From NCBI GenBank assembly GCA_034359265.1, contig CP136890.1:41018501-41082500 (forward strand): DNA of 64,000 nucleotides, given 5' to 3'. Under the pieces are notes generated by a model, which was not told the DNA's origin, made no database searches, and worked only from the letters and a program-made list of their open reading frames with translations. A program made the translations under genes and the position numbers. The first letter of the stretch is position 1, and each line of letters begins with the position of its first letter. Shown here in pieces: positions 11,420 to 22,562 of the stretch. This DNA comes from Canna indica (lineage: Eukaryota > Streptophyta > Magnoliopsida > Zingiberales > Cannaceae).

Positions 11420-11870
11420 TAAAGTCACTAATGTGTGACTAGCTAACAAGCCATCTAGCCACCACATGCCCTAAGGCATCCAACACTCCAAGGGTGGAGT
11501 ACAACAGGCCTAAGCCTACCATGTCCTAAGGCAACAACACATACTAGGATAATTGGGAAGGCCCTCCGAACTCATCCTAGTATAAAGAAACTCGGGAGCA
11601 ATCAGGAAGGCCCTCCGAACTTGCTCCACGAGACGCAAAGGGACAATTGGGATTCGCTCATTCGAACTTGCCCCCTTTTTAGATATCACATGAGTAATCG
11701 AGTAGGCCCTTCGAACTTACTCCTCTAAGATATCACAGGAATAATCGGGTAGGCCCTCCGAACTTATTCCTAAAATCCACCTCCGGGATAATCGGGTAGG
11801 CCCTCCGAACTTATCCCACGAGGCCAAACTTGAACAACCGGGAAGGACCTCCGAACTTGTTCCACAGGTT
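11420..11870. repeat. Array of hairpins with stem sequences that differ but stay complementary
   Basis: Seven units share the loop-like core TCGGGTAGGCCCTCCGAAC (with variants) flanked by arms that pair. Arms are ATACTAGGAT/ATCCTAGTAT (11541-11583), GGAGCAA/TTGCTCC (11591-11632), GAGTAA/TTACTC (11682-11734), AGGAATAA/TTATTCCT (11737-11771), GGGATAA/TTATCCC (11780-11823), GAACAA/TTGTTC (11829-11866), and a weaker one at 11637-11678. Just before them are simpler stems, for example AGTCAC/GTGACT (about 11426) and ACTCCA/TGGAGT (about 11485). The arms differ from unit to unit while remaining complementary. On the minus strand this lies downstream of the TATA box, so it would be transcribed. Confidence 0.85.
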
Positions 11871-13272
11871 GGGAATTAGCCAACCAACCTCCCGAGCCTA
11901 GCCCGCAATCCGGCTCCTCAATGAGTCTCTCCACCATTCATAGAGATATGACACAACATGACCTAAGTCAAGTCTCCCTACAGTGTCTTAGGGGTATCCT
12001 TTATTGGGAGCATCTCAACACTCCAACACCCGACCCCATCTCCTAGACTCGTAATGTCATGAACTTGTGTGGTTTTATTTCATGCAAAACTATATTTGTT
12101 GGTTCATAACAGATTATGCTGACCCTTTGCCCAATTTTAATTATGCAATTAAAATTTAGATCATCAAGATTAGGGTTTTATTTTAGGATTTTATTTTAGC
12201 TTACTGCGGTGCCCAATACTGATGTATCTAACTCGAATGAGATTTCTAGAGCGTGTCCTTTATTTCCAAACTATATTTTTTGGTCGAAACGATAGGTTAT
12301 ATGACTATGTTCAGAGATATACACACACCACAGCAAGTAATTTAAAAATAGTACAGATTCATCATCTCGCCATGAAATTTCAGCAACATCAAATTTTCAG
12401 CATAACGTGAAAATAAATCTAAAATTCCCAAAAATTAAGCCCTTAATTTTCATTTAAATAGAATATAAATCTTGAGATAAAGTTCTCAATTTCCATCTTA
12501 ACAACAAGGCTAACAAGCATCAACAAGTACTATAAACAAGAACCAAGCATCATGATCAAGAAACTTTCTTCAAGAACCTTCATGGCATCAATATCAAGAT
12601 CCATATTTTGTAAAAACATGATTTTTCCAAAAATCACAGATTACATATAAAGCATGCTTGATCATATAAGAACTCATTTTGATAAACAAATCAAAATATA
12701 AACTACAAAATAACCAAGATCTCTCACTTGAGCATTTTATCGAACACCTTGAGGGCACCCTTGCTTCACCCTTGGCCGAGCACCCCTAGGGTCATCCTAG
12801 GACTGCCGAACCCCATAGGGAAGGGTTTAGGGTCTCCTCAAACACGGCAATCAAAAAGAATGACGAAAACTTGAGAGATCAACGGAAAACATTCAAGAAC
12901 ATTCAAGCCTTCAAGATTGGCTTCAAGAATCCAAAGAAACCCAGAAAGATGGAGGGTAAAACCACTCATCTTGATCTATGAAGAAGTAATACGAGTAACT
13001 CTAAATCGGTGGCTTCCAAATCCGGCCTCAAAGGGGGCGGCTCGGCTCAATCAAGGGGCGGCTGCTCCTCTGCAAGAAGGGCGACGGCTCAACCCAAGCC
13101 ATCGTCTTGGCTCCAAGGAGAGGGGAAGAGAGAGAGAGGAAGAAAGGGGAAGGAGAGGGACTCGGCGACGGCTTCAAGGAAGAAGAAAAGGAGAGAGGGG
13201 TGGCTGGCGGCTGCTCCTCTCTTCAATAGGTTTGTGCGGCTCCAATAGGGAGCCACAAGCCAATGGGAGGGG

Positions 13273-13280
13273 ATTTTATA
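13273..13280 (-). promoter_or_regulatory. Putative TATA box of the chromovirus-like LTR
   Basis: The minus strand reads TATAAAAT, roughly 340 bp into the 2.7 kb LTR. It is the best TATA match in the first third of the LTR and would place the hairpin array in the transcribed part. Confidence 0.4.
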
Positions 13281-13828
13281 CTCCCTCCTCAACCCTAACT
13301 CCTCTAAACCCTTTATCGCCTCAAGATAAACTCGAACCCGCTAACTTAATTAACTTAATTAATCATATTCTCCACATAACCATCCAATACATGCACACCC
13401 ACATGCGACATAATTAAACAATCATGCAAACACAATATAAAATTAAATAAATTAATCTACACAAGCAAAATTACATAACTCATATTCTTACTTACCCAAG
13501 CTCGCAAGCTCGCACCAGACCATCAGTCTACTCGGTTCGACCTCGAACTAATCCGCTAGGCTGACAAACACAAACCATAAAGGAAAATAATATAAGTAAA
13601 ATATCTAGGATATTACAGGGAAAGTGTTCCGATTGGACCCCTGTAGATTTCTAGGAAACCGTAGTTTGGCGGGCCTGATCGGCTGCGATTTGTTTGTGGC
13701 ATGATTGTTGATCGTTCGGTAGGGGGTTTATTGTCTTTAAGGCAATTTCTTCCCCCCATTTTCGAACTTTTTCTCGCACTTTTGATGTCCGATGCTTTGA
13801 GGTTTCCTTCGGCGATAAGCAAGTCTCT

Positions 13829-14577
13829 TTGGCCTCTAGTTTCTTTTGCTTACTGAGGGTAGTTGAAGTTTTGCTCAGGCCGATGGTGAAAAGAAAAGCT
13901 GGGATCGCACTGGAGATAAGGCCATCGGGGAGGACCCCTGATCCTTACTCTTGGGTTTTTCATAGGATACGGAGGGAGAGCTCGGTGATGACTGCCCTAA
14001 GCAATATTCAAGCTTTTCGAGACAAGGTAAAGATTTCTCGTTACGATGATGAAGATTCCTATGATTGTCTCCCCCGCTCCTCCTCAGACAGGATTTTTTA
14101 TCATGGGGAGTTTGAGTCCGCCTTTATGGACCGGATTCTGTTTGAGGAACTTGGAGTCCGACTGCCCTTTACAGACTTCGAGTGCAGGATATTGAATCTG
14201 GAAAATGTAGCCCCTTCGCAATTGCATCCAAATAGCTGGGCGGCTATCTGTTGTTTCGAGATTTTTATGCAGTGTCTCAGTCTTGAGCTGAGCTTTTATG
14301 TATTTTTCTCTTTCTTTCAAATGAAAGGTTCTCAGAAGGGAGTTTTCGGGTCTCTCAATTCTTTCCAGAGTTTTCACCAGATCATCAAAGAGTGTTTCTT
14401 CAAGGTAAAGTCGAATTCGTTCCTGCGTCCATTTTATTTGGACTTGACTCTCGAAAAGAGATGTTTCCTTTGTCCTGGACTGATGAGCCTGTGCCTATAG
14501 GGCACGTAGAGGAGGGAGTTCTCTCTGCTAAGGAGAGAAGCATCGTGGATTTTCTAATCATGTGTGATCCTTCTTAA
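13829..14577 (+). pseudogene. Antisense ORF of a Tat/gypsy element (Transposase_28-like domain)
   Basis: The plus-strand protein from 13829 (or an internal ATG at 13880, MVKRKAGIAL) contains ELGVRLPFTDFECRIL then LAPSQLHPNSWA-like VAPSQLHPNSWAAICCFEIF. This is the signature of the domain named putative gypsy-type transposase (Transposase_28), found in accessory ORFs of plant Tat elements and related repeats. The frame shifts near 14400 and continues to the stop at 14575; possible further exons reach about 15000. It is antisense to gag-pol and lies downstream of pol, as in Grande- and Retand-type Tat elements. Its function is not established. Confidence 0.7.
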
Positions 14578-15089
14578 CGTTTTTCTTGTAAGGAAATGTT
14601 GAAAAGAGACCTAGAGGAGCCGTCGATTTCAGCCTACATAAGTAGGTGTTTTTAAGGGCGTTCAAAGTAACCCTTGTTATCCTCCAACATATTTAGTGAG
14701 GATTCTCCTTTGTTGTAGGGAAAATATTGTCCATGCTGGATGAGACAATTTTTCGTGACTGCCTCAAGAGCAAGAGGGGGAGTACTCCTGCGATTTGTAG
14801 AGGGAAGGATTTGCTAGTGGACAATTCTCCATCAGGGCTGAGTCAGCCGAGACTGTTGTTGACTTCAGAATTTCCAGTATTGGAGGTATTATAGGTTCAA
14901 GGTGCAGGAGCGTTGAGCCCTCAGTCTTCGGGTGTAGTGGAGTTGTCCAGCCCTTCTAAATCTATTCCCCCTACTTCGATTTTACGGTTGGAGGAGTAGG
15001 CTGGGAGTCCTTGTATTAGCAAAGGTTTGTCATCCTACGAAGGTATGACTTCGACAGGGAATGAAGCCTCGCTTCCTTTTCCATTGAAG

Positions 15090-16590
15090 GCGTCATCCAC
15101 AAATAATGTCCAAGTTTTGAACTGTTTGGGAGTATCTTCGTGGTCGGTAAATTCGACGATGAAGTCGGCCAAAGCATGGGCCTTAATGGGACCCCTGGGC
15201 TAGTATTCGATGTTGAACTCTAAGAGCTCTACTTAGCAAGATATCATTCGTCCTGCGAGTTTGGATTTAGTCAATACTTGTCTGATCGGCTTCTCGGTAT
15301 GCACCTAGATGTGGTGACTTTTGAAATAGGGCCTGAGTCTCCGGGCTGAGATGACCAGGGCGAAGGAGAGCTTCTCTAGGCTCTGATATCTAGTTTCGGG
15401 TCATTGGAGGACTTTGCTGACAAAGTAGATGGACTTTTGATCTTTTTCCTGCTCTCGGATCAGGACCGAGCTGAGGGCGCTTTCTTTGATTGTGAGGTAG
15501 AAAAAAAGGGTTTTCCCCGATTGTGGTTTGTCTAGGACCAGCGGGCTAGCAAAGAAGTGTTTGAGCTCCTTGAAAACATGCTAACATTTTTCATCTCAAT
15601 GGAAATTTTGTTTTTTTCCTTTAGATCTTAAAGAAGGGGGCGGCTTGGTCGGCTGACATGGATAGGAATCTAGACAACGCGGCCATCCTCCTGATAAGTT
15701 GTTGTACTTCATTAATGTTGCGTGGGCTCCACATTTTTTGAATGGCCCGCCATTTCTACGGATTAGCTTCTATTTCTTGATGTGTTAGCATGAAGCTGAA
15801 GAATTTGCCGCCGTGAACTCCAAAGTAGCACTTTTATGGGTTTAATCTCATATTGTAGTGCCTGAGCTGGCTGAAGATCTCGATGAGATCATTTCAATGA
15901 TTTTCGGTGGTCGATGTTTTGGCAACCATGTCGTCAACGTACACCTCCATGTTGCGATCGATTTATTTCTTGAAGACTTTGTTCATTAGGCATTGATATG
16001 TGGCTCTTGTATTTTTAAGCCCGAAGGGCATTATCTTGTAAGTGATGAAAGTCGTTCTCTCTTCTTCCTCCGTGTGCATCCAGATTTGATTGTAGACTGA
16101 ATAGACGTCCATGAAGCTTAAATATTGGTACCCCGAGGAGCCATCGACGAGTTTGTCGATGCTCGGCAACAGGTAAGAATCCTTTGGGCAGGCTTTATTT
16201 AGGTCGGTGAAGTCGACACACATCCGCCATTTTCTCGAGTGCTTTTTGACCATTACAACATTTGCGAGCCACGTTGTAAATCGAATCTCTTTGATGAACT
16301 TGGCTTTTAGTAGCTTCCCGGTCTCTTCAAGGGATGCATGTTGGTGCTCGATCCCGAGCTTTCTTTTCTTCTGAGCAATAGGTTTGACTTGGGGGTCGAT
16401 GGCCAGTCTGTGGTAGATGACTAGGGGAGGTGTGAGTAAAGTGCGAAGTTGAGCTTTGAGCTCGTCGGGGAGGTGTGCTCCCACATAAGTTTTTTGTTCG
16501 GGGGATGTCCCGATTTGCATAGGTTCTAAGTCGTCGATGGACTGGGGCCGCTCTCAGATGTCTCCCCTGGGATCCGGGTTTAAGACTCAT
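15090..16590 (-). pseudogene. Tat/gypsy reverse transcriptase and RNase H
   Basis: Reading minus: a pre-RT stretch, then VVMVKKHSRKWRMCVDFTDLNKACPKDSYLLP (positions about 16180-16270), a decayed FMDVYSVYNQIW (consensus FMDAYSGYNQI), PFGLKNTRATYQ, and the catalytic YVDDMVAK at about 15910-15935. An RNase H part follows, and near 15170 comes ALADFIVEF then WTLFVDD, which fits the second, archaeal-type RNase H carried by Tat elements. In-frame stops and a frameshift after about 15963 make it inactive. The end overlaps the antisense ORF region. The protein would copy element RNA into DNA. Confidence 0.85.
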
Positions 16591-16599
16591 AGTTGAGGT

Positions 16600-17220
16600 T
16601 CAACCGCCCTGAGCTTCAGGCATTCGTTGTAGCACGCACGAGCTTCCCTCTAATCTACATGAATTACTCCTACCTCTGTCTCTGAGATAGGGAACTTGAT
16701 GGTGAGGTGGGGGGTCGATACGATGGCTCCCAAGTTATTCAAGGAAGGACAGCTCAAATCATGTGGTAGGGACTTACATAATGAACAACGAGGAACTCTA
16801 TGTCAATCGTCCTTGTCCTTGGTGGAGAACCGAACATTGTGGCCAACCATAAATAGCCTTTGACGTCCACATGGTCTCCTGTGACAAGTTCTACATGGTA
16901 GGGGTGTGTAGCGATTCTTCGTAGATATTCATCTTTTCAAGGGGTGTAGCGATTGAATCATGTAAATTCATGTCAAATTCCCGAAAGTCGGTATCATAGA
17001 AAGATATTACCAAGGTGGAATGCGTAGCCCCTGCCTGCGGTCAAGTCGCCTCGTTGACATTCATGAAAGTCCAGGAGGGTTGTGTTCTGGTACTGCTTTC
17101 TTCGATTAATCCTCCTATAATGTAGTTGATGACTCCCCAAATGTCGGGATGAGGTTGCTCAGTCCCAAAGTTATCGTGGTTGCCTGTGTCATCAGGTGGT
17201 GGTGTCTTACTAGGACTTCG
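16600..17220 (-). pseudogene. Tat/gypsy aspartic protease region
   Basis: This lies between the gag zinc region and the reverse transcriptase. Decayed protease-type sequence is seen near 16620-16760, where LNNLGAIVSTPHLT-KFPISE is recognisable by comparison with 9183-9449. Stops occur in all frames. The assignment rests on position and that similarity. Confidence 0.55.
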
Positions 17221-17244
17221 GCGTTGTTGGTGGCTCCATCGGCT

Positions 17245-18560
17245 TCAACTACGACTCCGGATATGCTGGATGTAGTGGTGGAGACATACTTTTCTGATTA
17301 AGTATTCAATCTGATCACGGAGGACCACACATTCTTCGGTGGTATATCCGTAAGTTTGGTGAAATTCACATCTCTTGCTTTTGTCGCCTTTGAATAAAGG
17401 CTTTAACCTTTCGGGACTGTTAGGAGGTCTAAGCAACTGCAGGTGGTAGACATCTTGTAGAATGTTATCTCTCTTGGTGTTGAGCGATGTGTGCCCTCGG
17501 CCCTTTGCCATTATCTTGTTCGTGGTGATCGTAGTCTTCGCTTTTTTTGTTCTGGATTTTTTGTCATCGATAGCGACTTTGATGTTTTGCTAGTCGACTT
17601 TTTTGGCCTCACGAAGTTCGTACATCGCTATGAAGCTGACATCCATCTCCTGGAACTCAGCTATGTCCTTGGGCTTCGTTAGGACAATATGGTCGGCGAA
17701 GTATCCCGGATCCAACCCGAATTTGATGGAGGAGAATTCGACATGTGGGTCGAGGTTGGGAATTTCGGCCGCCATAGCCTGAAACCTACACATGTAGTTC
17801 CTCAAGGGCTTATGTTGCCCTTGGCTAACATAGTGGAGGGTGTCCTCCATTTTGTAGTAGACCCGCGATGTAGTGAACCTTTTGAGGAAGACACGGAAGA
17901 GGTCCTCAAAGGAGTGGATAGACCTCGACTGGAGGGAAGCAAACCAGACTAATATGGTTTTTCCTAGGAAAGTTGGAAAAGCTCTGCAGAGTGTGGGGTC
18001 AATTTCTCTGTGGTTCAGCATCATGGTCCTGAACGTCGTCAGGTGTATTGTAGGATCTCCTGTACCATCGCAGAGCGTAATATTGGTAAGCAACTTGCTC
18101 TTCGATGGGAGGCGTGCTGCCATGATGTGTTCGGCAAAAAGTCCGGCGTCAATAGGGAGGCCAGTTACGGCCTTCCCAGGGGGTGCTGAAGACCTCGTCT
18201 CGAAGGATGGAAATTGATCTCCTCCTTTTCGAGTGATTGCTTTCTTCTTATTTTAAGTGATGTCGTTCGCGATCAGCCGAGAGTTGTCCTTGGGACCGTG
18301 TCAGCATCTCGACATGTGCTGCTAACCGTTGGTTCTCCGCTTTCGGATCATTTATTCGATGTTGGGTTCTTCTGGGGGAGGCTGGACTGGTGCCAAAGCG
18401 TCGCTCCTCGTTGTTTCAGTGTCACTAGGTTGCAGACGATCGTCGTCGTTGGGTCATTTTCGTTGGTGTGCAGCAGAACAGAGCTCGGCCTGAAGATCAA
18501 TTGTCGAAGCCTACATTGATCGCGAATGCTTGACATTTTGCTCAATGTATCTGAGTGGAG
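17245..18560 (-). pseudogene. Tat/gypsy gag
   Basis: The minus-strand frame 17590-18123 contains the retrotransposon gag core (YDGTGDP-like CDGTGDPTIHLTTFRTMM, RFTTSRVYYKMEDTLHYVSQGQHKPLRNYMCRF). The 17245-17511 frame holds the C-terminal part with CEFHQTYGYTTEECVVLRDQIE, the motif that in Tat gag replaces a standard zinc knuckle. N-terminal sequence up to about 18560 is frameshifted. Gag would form the particle shell. A plus-strand homologue lies at 22563-23093. Confidence 0.85.
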
Positions 18561-18574
18561 TAGAAACAAAATTC

Positions 18575-19803
18575 AATCAAGAAGAAAGGAATTATGATGG
18601 TGGCATGGAAAATAGTGAGCTATCGGTTTTTAGACACAATATTCACACTTCAAGCTCTTCAAATAACATTAAGCTAATCGAGAAATATACTCTTGAGAAG
18701 ATTTGATGGTATATTTTAAACAACTGCGAGGAAATAGCCTCATACATAGAGTAAGTGAATTTATAATAGTTTATATTTATATACATTTTGAGGGCTCTCC
18801 AAAAAGTAATTCCACTCTATATGTTTTATGTTGATTTAGGGAGCATATTCGTGAATTGCAAAGGCAGAGCGAGATAAATGTGCAAGAGAGAGATGAAAGA
18901 GAATATGCAAATTGGTTCCGAGCACATGTAAGATAATATATTCATTTATAATATTTCTTTTTGTTATATGAGACATACTAAAACTAATTCAATTATTTCA
19001 CAATTCAATACAATTAGATGGTGCAATTAAGCCAACAAAAATCTCCCGAGGCTACGGACGCTCTGTATTCCTTGGCTATTGGTCCTAACTCATGAGCTAA
19101 ATGGTATAGTGGATGCATTAGTAATGGCATTTGGTTCCATACTGAATAGAAGGAAAAGAACCTTATCACTCAAAACAGTGGTGTAATAGTCAAGGGAGAT
19201 CATCAATCCATTGAGATTGATTTTTATGATGTTATTAAGAATATCATTGAGTTGAGTTACATCAAAGTCTACTATGTTTTTCTCTTTTCGTTTGATTGGA
19301 GGGATGTTGGTAACACGAGGATAGGAATTCAAAAAGATCACTAATTTACCAATGTTAATGTCTCCCGCAAGTGGTACAAAAATGACCAGTATATTCTTGC
19401 ATCACAAGCAGAGCAAGTATTCTATGTTAAGGATACTAAATTAGGGGGTGATTGGTACGTTGTACAAAAGATTCAACCAAGGAATTCCTACGATGTCATA
19501 GAAGTTGAGGAGGATGAGGAGGATGAGGATATGGATGAAACTGAGCTTGACATTGTTGATGAACCATATCAAGAAATGCAATGTGAGCAAACAACCATGA
19601 CCATTGAGGAGAATGATGAGGTCAACAACGAAGACTTGGAAGCATTATCTTTGAGTAGGAGAAATGCAAATCTTGAGCAGGTTCAAGTAGATAATATTCA
19701 AACAACTGCTATAGTGGATGATGAGGCTGAATTGGAGGATGAAACAATCAATTCCAAAAATGATGAACTATGCAATTCAGATGATAGTGATGTTGAGATG
19801 TAA
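18575..19803 (+). pseudogene. CACTA (En/Spm) TNP2-type transposase, C-terminal exons
   Basis: Exons can be traced by GT-AG junctions: to 18750, about 18840-18926, then from 19018. The first exons read ...WYILNNCEEIASYIEEHIRELQRQ, the end of the TNP2 transposase domain. The next stretch, EIDFYDVIKNIIELSYI ... LASQAEQVFYVKDTKLGGDWYVVQKIQPR, matches the DUF4216 domain typical of plant CACTA proteins. An acidic tail ends at TAA 19801-19803. Stops at about 18700, 19093, 19145 and 19340 show it is broken. The catalytic N-terminal part is absent, cut at the junction with the Tat gag. Confidence 0.82.
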
Positions 19804-20578
19804 CACTAATTTTTATTGTATGTTATTTGTTCATTTACCTTTTCTATTTTTTATTTAAAGTTAGAATTATGTTAAATGCTAATTATATTAGTACTAATCA
19901 ACATAATACATGTCCTTGTAGCTTCGCATATGGCACTAGGAAAATGAACTTTGAGATCAACAACACGAGCAAATGCACTTTCTCATCCATCCTCTACGAG
20001 TGTGCAACTAGGAAACACAGAGGAGATACATAACAATGGTGTTGGTAAGTTATTTAGCTCTATTTAACAAGAATGGATACTGATTGAATGACAATATTCT
20101 AAATTGCAAGAATATTGATTGAGAATTACATAGTTTTTAATTGCAATGAATATTGTTATGCTTACAGGAAATATGAGCAATAGGGCAAGTTTCACATGTT
20201 GCTGGAGAATCAAATGAACCTTCTGGTTCCTGCTTGAGTGATGTGCCAACAAGGATCTCAATGGAGACACCTAGGAATATAATTGGTAAGTTAAGAGAAA
20301 TTGCTTTTACCGTTTTATTTTTTTGAATTCTAGTGATAGGTTCCTATTGATTGTGTTTGTTATTTCTTCAATTAAAAATTGATTTTTTTTAGTGCGGCTA
20401 TAAAACAATGTTTTGGAGATATAATTGTAATGATAAATTTGGTGCTAATAAGAATTTATTTCTTTATTGTGGCATTAAGGATTTGCTAGAATTCAATTAT
20501 TTATCTTCGTCGTTTTATTTGCTCATCATCAAGTTTTATATTACTAGTAGATTGATTTAGAATTACCTGTTATGGTTA
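19804..20578. other. Intron/spacer of the CACTA remnant
   Basis: AT-rich. A possible short exon lies at about 19920-20045 and again at about 20170-20285, both followed by GTAAGTTA donors, but without a recognisable domain. Confidence 0.4.
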
Positions 20579-21198
20579 GTGTCAAATTTAATACCAAGGG
20601 AACAAGCTCCTCAAGTGGTTGGACATTCAAATGTATATTCAAATCCATCCACTGGGGCAACACAACCAGAAGTTCGTGCCTCCTTGACATCGATAGAGGG
20701 TGCTCGTAACATTGCTTTGAGATGTGGTAAAGCAATCAATGCTAGTTTGAACAAGCACATTAAGAGAGCAGGACGCCCTAAGATAGAGATAGAGATTGAA
20801 AGGACTCGTCCAGTTGGCATGGGGGCAAAGGAATTTGTTAGAGAGGTTAGAATTTTATGTCAAGATCTTATGTCTTTCAATCGTTGAAGCTGGTATGAAG
20901 TTGAAGAAGATCATCTAATTCCTATATATGATCTAATTATGGTAAATTGATTATAGTTAAATATATTTTTTAAATGTTTATTTTTTCTCAAAATACTCAT
21001 AATTTATTGTGAAATTACAGGATAAATTTGATATTGATCTTGAGATACCTCATGTAAATCTGGGAATATAGAGCAAAGCTGAACAAACACTTTGACAATA
21101 AAGGTGTAAATGAATCAGCACTCAGACACCCATATGATGGAGTCTCACAAGAAGATTGGGAGATGATTTGTAGGCATTTTCTAGATGAAAAGTTTTAG
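20579..21198 (+). pseudogene. CACTA plant transposase (Ptta/En/Spm, TNP1-like)
   Basis: The frame at 20579-20884 includes IERTRPVGMGAKEFVREVRILCQDL. After an intron an exon from 21021 encodes DKFDIDLEIPHV, then (frame shifted) KLNKHFDNKGVNESAL and VSQEDWEMICRHFLDEKF. This order is that of the plant En/Spm second transposase protein (Transposase_24/Ptta family). It is adjacent and in the same orientation as the TNP2 remnant, as in complete CACTA elements. Stops and the frameshift make it inactive. The right end is cut by chromovirus sequence at about 21235. Confidence 0.75.
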
Positions 21199-21275
21199 GT
21201 ATACCTCATAATTGAAAAATTTAGGATGAAAAGTTTCAAGTATATCGCAAATTGTTTATTGTTATTATGAATAGG

Positions 21276-21563
21276 GTTCACCCCGTGTTTCACATATCCA
21301 TGTTGAAGCGGTACGTTAGAGACGATTCTCATGTGCTGAAGCCTACTGCAGTTGAGGTTGACGCAGTCGTCTCTTATGAGGAAAGGTCTGTAGAAATTTC
21401 GAACAAGCAGGTTCGGAAATAGAGGTCTAAGGAGTTCCCCTTGGTAAAAGTGTGATGGGAACACCATCCAGGCCAGGATGCGACCTGGGAGTTGGAGAAG
21501 GATATGATGGAGAAATATCCCCAGTTATTCATTGGAGATGGTAAGTTCCTCTTTAACCCCTAA
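21276..21563 (+). pseudogene. Chromovirus (Ty3/gypsy) chromodomain end of integrase
   Basis: The translation starts VHPVFHISMLKRYV, the end of integrase in chromoviruses. It continues SYEERSVEISNKQVRK, then (after two in-frame stops) a WEHHPGQDATWELEKDMMEKYP segment, the chromodomain that steers insertion to marked chromatin. Stops replace two conserved positions (TAG after QVRK, TGA before WEHH). The rest of pol is missing. The LTR follows 33 bp after the stop. Confidence 0.85.
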
Positions 21564-21580
21564 ATTCGAGGACGGATTTT

Positions 21581-21594
21581 TTTTAGGGGAGATA
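21581..21594 (+). other. Polypurine tract of the chromovirus
   Basis: TTTTAGGGGAGATA lies immediately 5' of the LTR start TGTAATACTCG. It is the primer for plus-strand DNA synthesis. Confidence 0.6.
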
Positions 21595-21595
21595 T

Positions 21596-22558
21596 TGTAA
21601 TACTCGATAAAATATTTTTATATTTTTTGGTTTCAGCGGGTTGCACATGACGCGAGATGGTGCGCGCAGGATTGAGCGCTAGCGACTAGCTTGAGGTGAG
21701 ACCTGGATAATTTAGAAATTTGCTAATTTTAAATTGGAAGTTGTGAAAACTCTTTTGTGTCATGGGTTTAAAGAGGGCCTCGAGTGGAGTTCGACGGTTC
21801 AATCAGAACCGGATTTGGGTTAGAATCGAGTGAGATATGGCCGGTTTGATGAATCATTTAAGAGAGCGGTGTTTTGGTCAATTCGGCTAAAGGATAAAAA
21901 ATTAAATTAAAAAAATGAGGCGTTGTACTGCTGCTATAGCCGCACGAAACCCGAGACGCATCTTGGAGAGGGCAACGAGCAAGCTTGGTGAGGAGGAGAT
22001 CGGATACGGGGGAAATCGAAGATCGGGCACCAAATTTCGCAAGGCTTTCGTCTTCTTTCCGTTCTCCCTTCTTCGTGTGAGTGGATTTCCCTTCTCTTCT
22101 CCCCTCCTTCCTCCTTGTGCCACCCTTTATACAACGTTTAAACTATTTTTGTTATTTATATACTAGGATTTTGGTGGAGGTTCAGTAGAACCACTCACTA
22201 AGTTCCTTTTGGACTCATGGTTGTTTTGATTTTGTTTTACAGAGCCTAACCAGTAAGGTATGACTAGTGGACGTGGTGCAGCTGGAGGAGCAAATGACAC
22301 TGATGATCTCGTAGTAGACTGGTTTAGGGAGTCATAGTCAAGTTATTGGTTATTTCTTTCATGCATAGGATTGTTTAGCTGTGATTGTTGGAGTCTGTAT
22401 TTTCATTTGATTAAAACATTTACATTTAGCTGAGCACTCGCTCAATTTTATGACACTCATCATTTATCATAAGTCTGTGTGATTGTATGCATGAGTTAGG
22501 CTTCGGGATAATTATACTTACCATGGCCGGTCATGTGACCCTAAGTCGGGGCGTCACA
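21596..22558 (+). mobile_element. Chromovirus 3' LTR
   Basis: 963 bp from TGTAATACTCG to GGGGCGTCACA, placed directly after a polypurine tract and a chromodomain, so it is the 3' LTR of that element. The 5' part of the element is gone. Its last ~40 bp resemble the end of the 2.7 kb solo LTR at 10894-13617. A short plus frame at 21915-22166 is within the LTR and unrecognised. Confidence 0.85.
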
Positions 22559-22562
22559 GCCT

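Larger units (their letters stand above)
10894..13617 (-). mobile_element. Chromovirus-like solo LTR, 2.7 kb
   Basis: It is flanked by a perfect 5-bp duplication GGGAA at 10889-10893 and 13618-13622. On the minus strand it starts TGTAATATCC and ends GACCCTGAGCTGGGGCATGACA; that ending resembles the LTR at 21596-22558 (GACCCTAAGTCGGGGCGTCACA), which follows a chromodomain. No internal region is present, so it is a solo LTR. It interrupts a Tat element between the antisense ORF and the Tat LTR. Open frames at 12917-13417 lie in a purine-rich part and show no known domain. Confidence 0.88.

Noticed and set aside
11541..11866. CRISPR array (regular repeats with differing flanks)
   Set aside because: Plant nuclear context, and the differing flanks are complementary arms of hairpins, not spacers.
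12917..13417. 166-codon plus frame rich in Arg and Gly
   Set aside because: Lies wholly inside the solo LTR, in a purine-rich tract; several frames are open there and none shows a domain.
9584..18560. One intact Tat element from gag to LTR
   Set aside because: Integrase is absent between RT and the antisense ORF, a solo LTR interrupts it, and a gag start with its own primer site follows the LTR, so at least two broken elements are joined.
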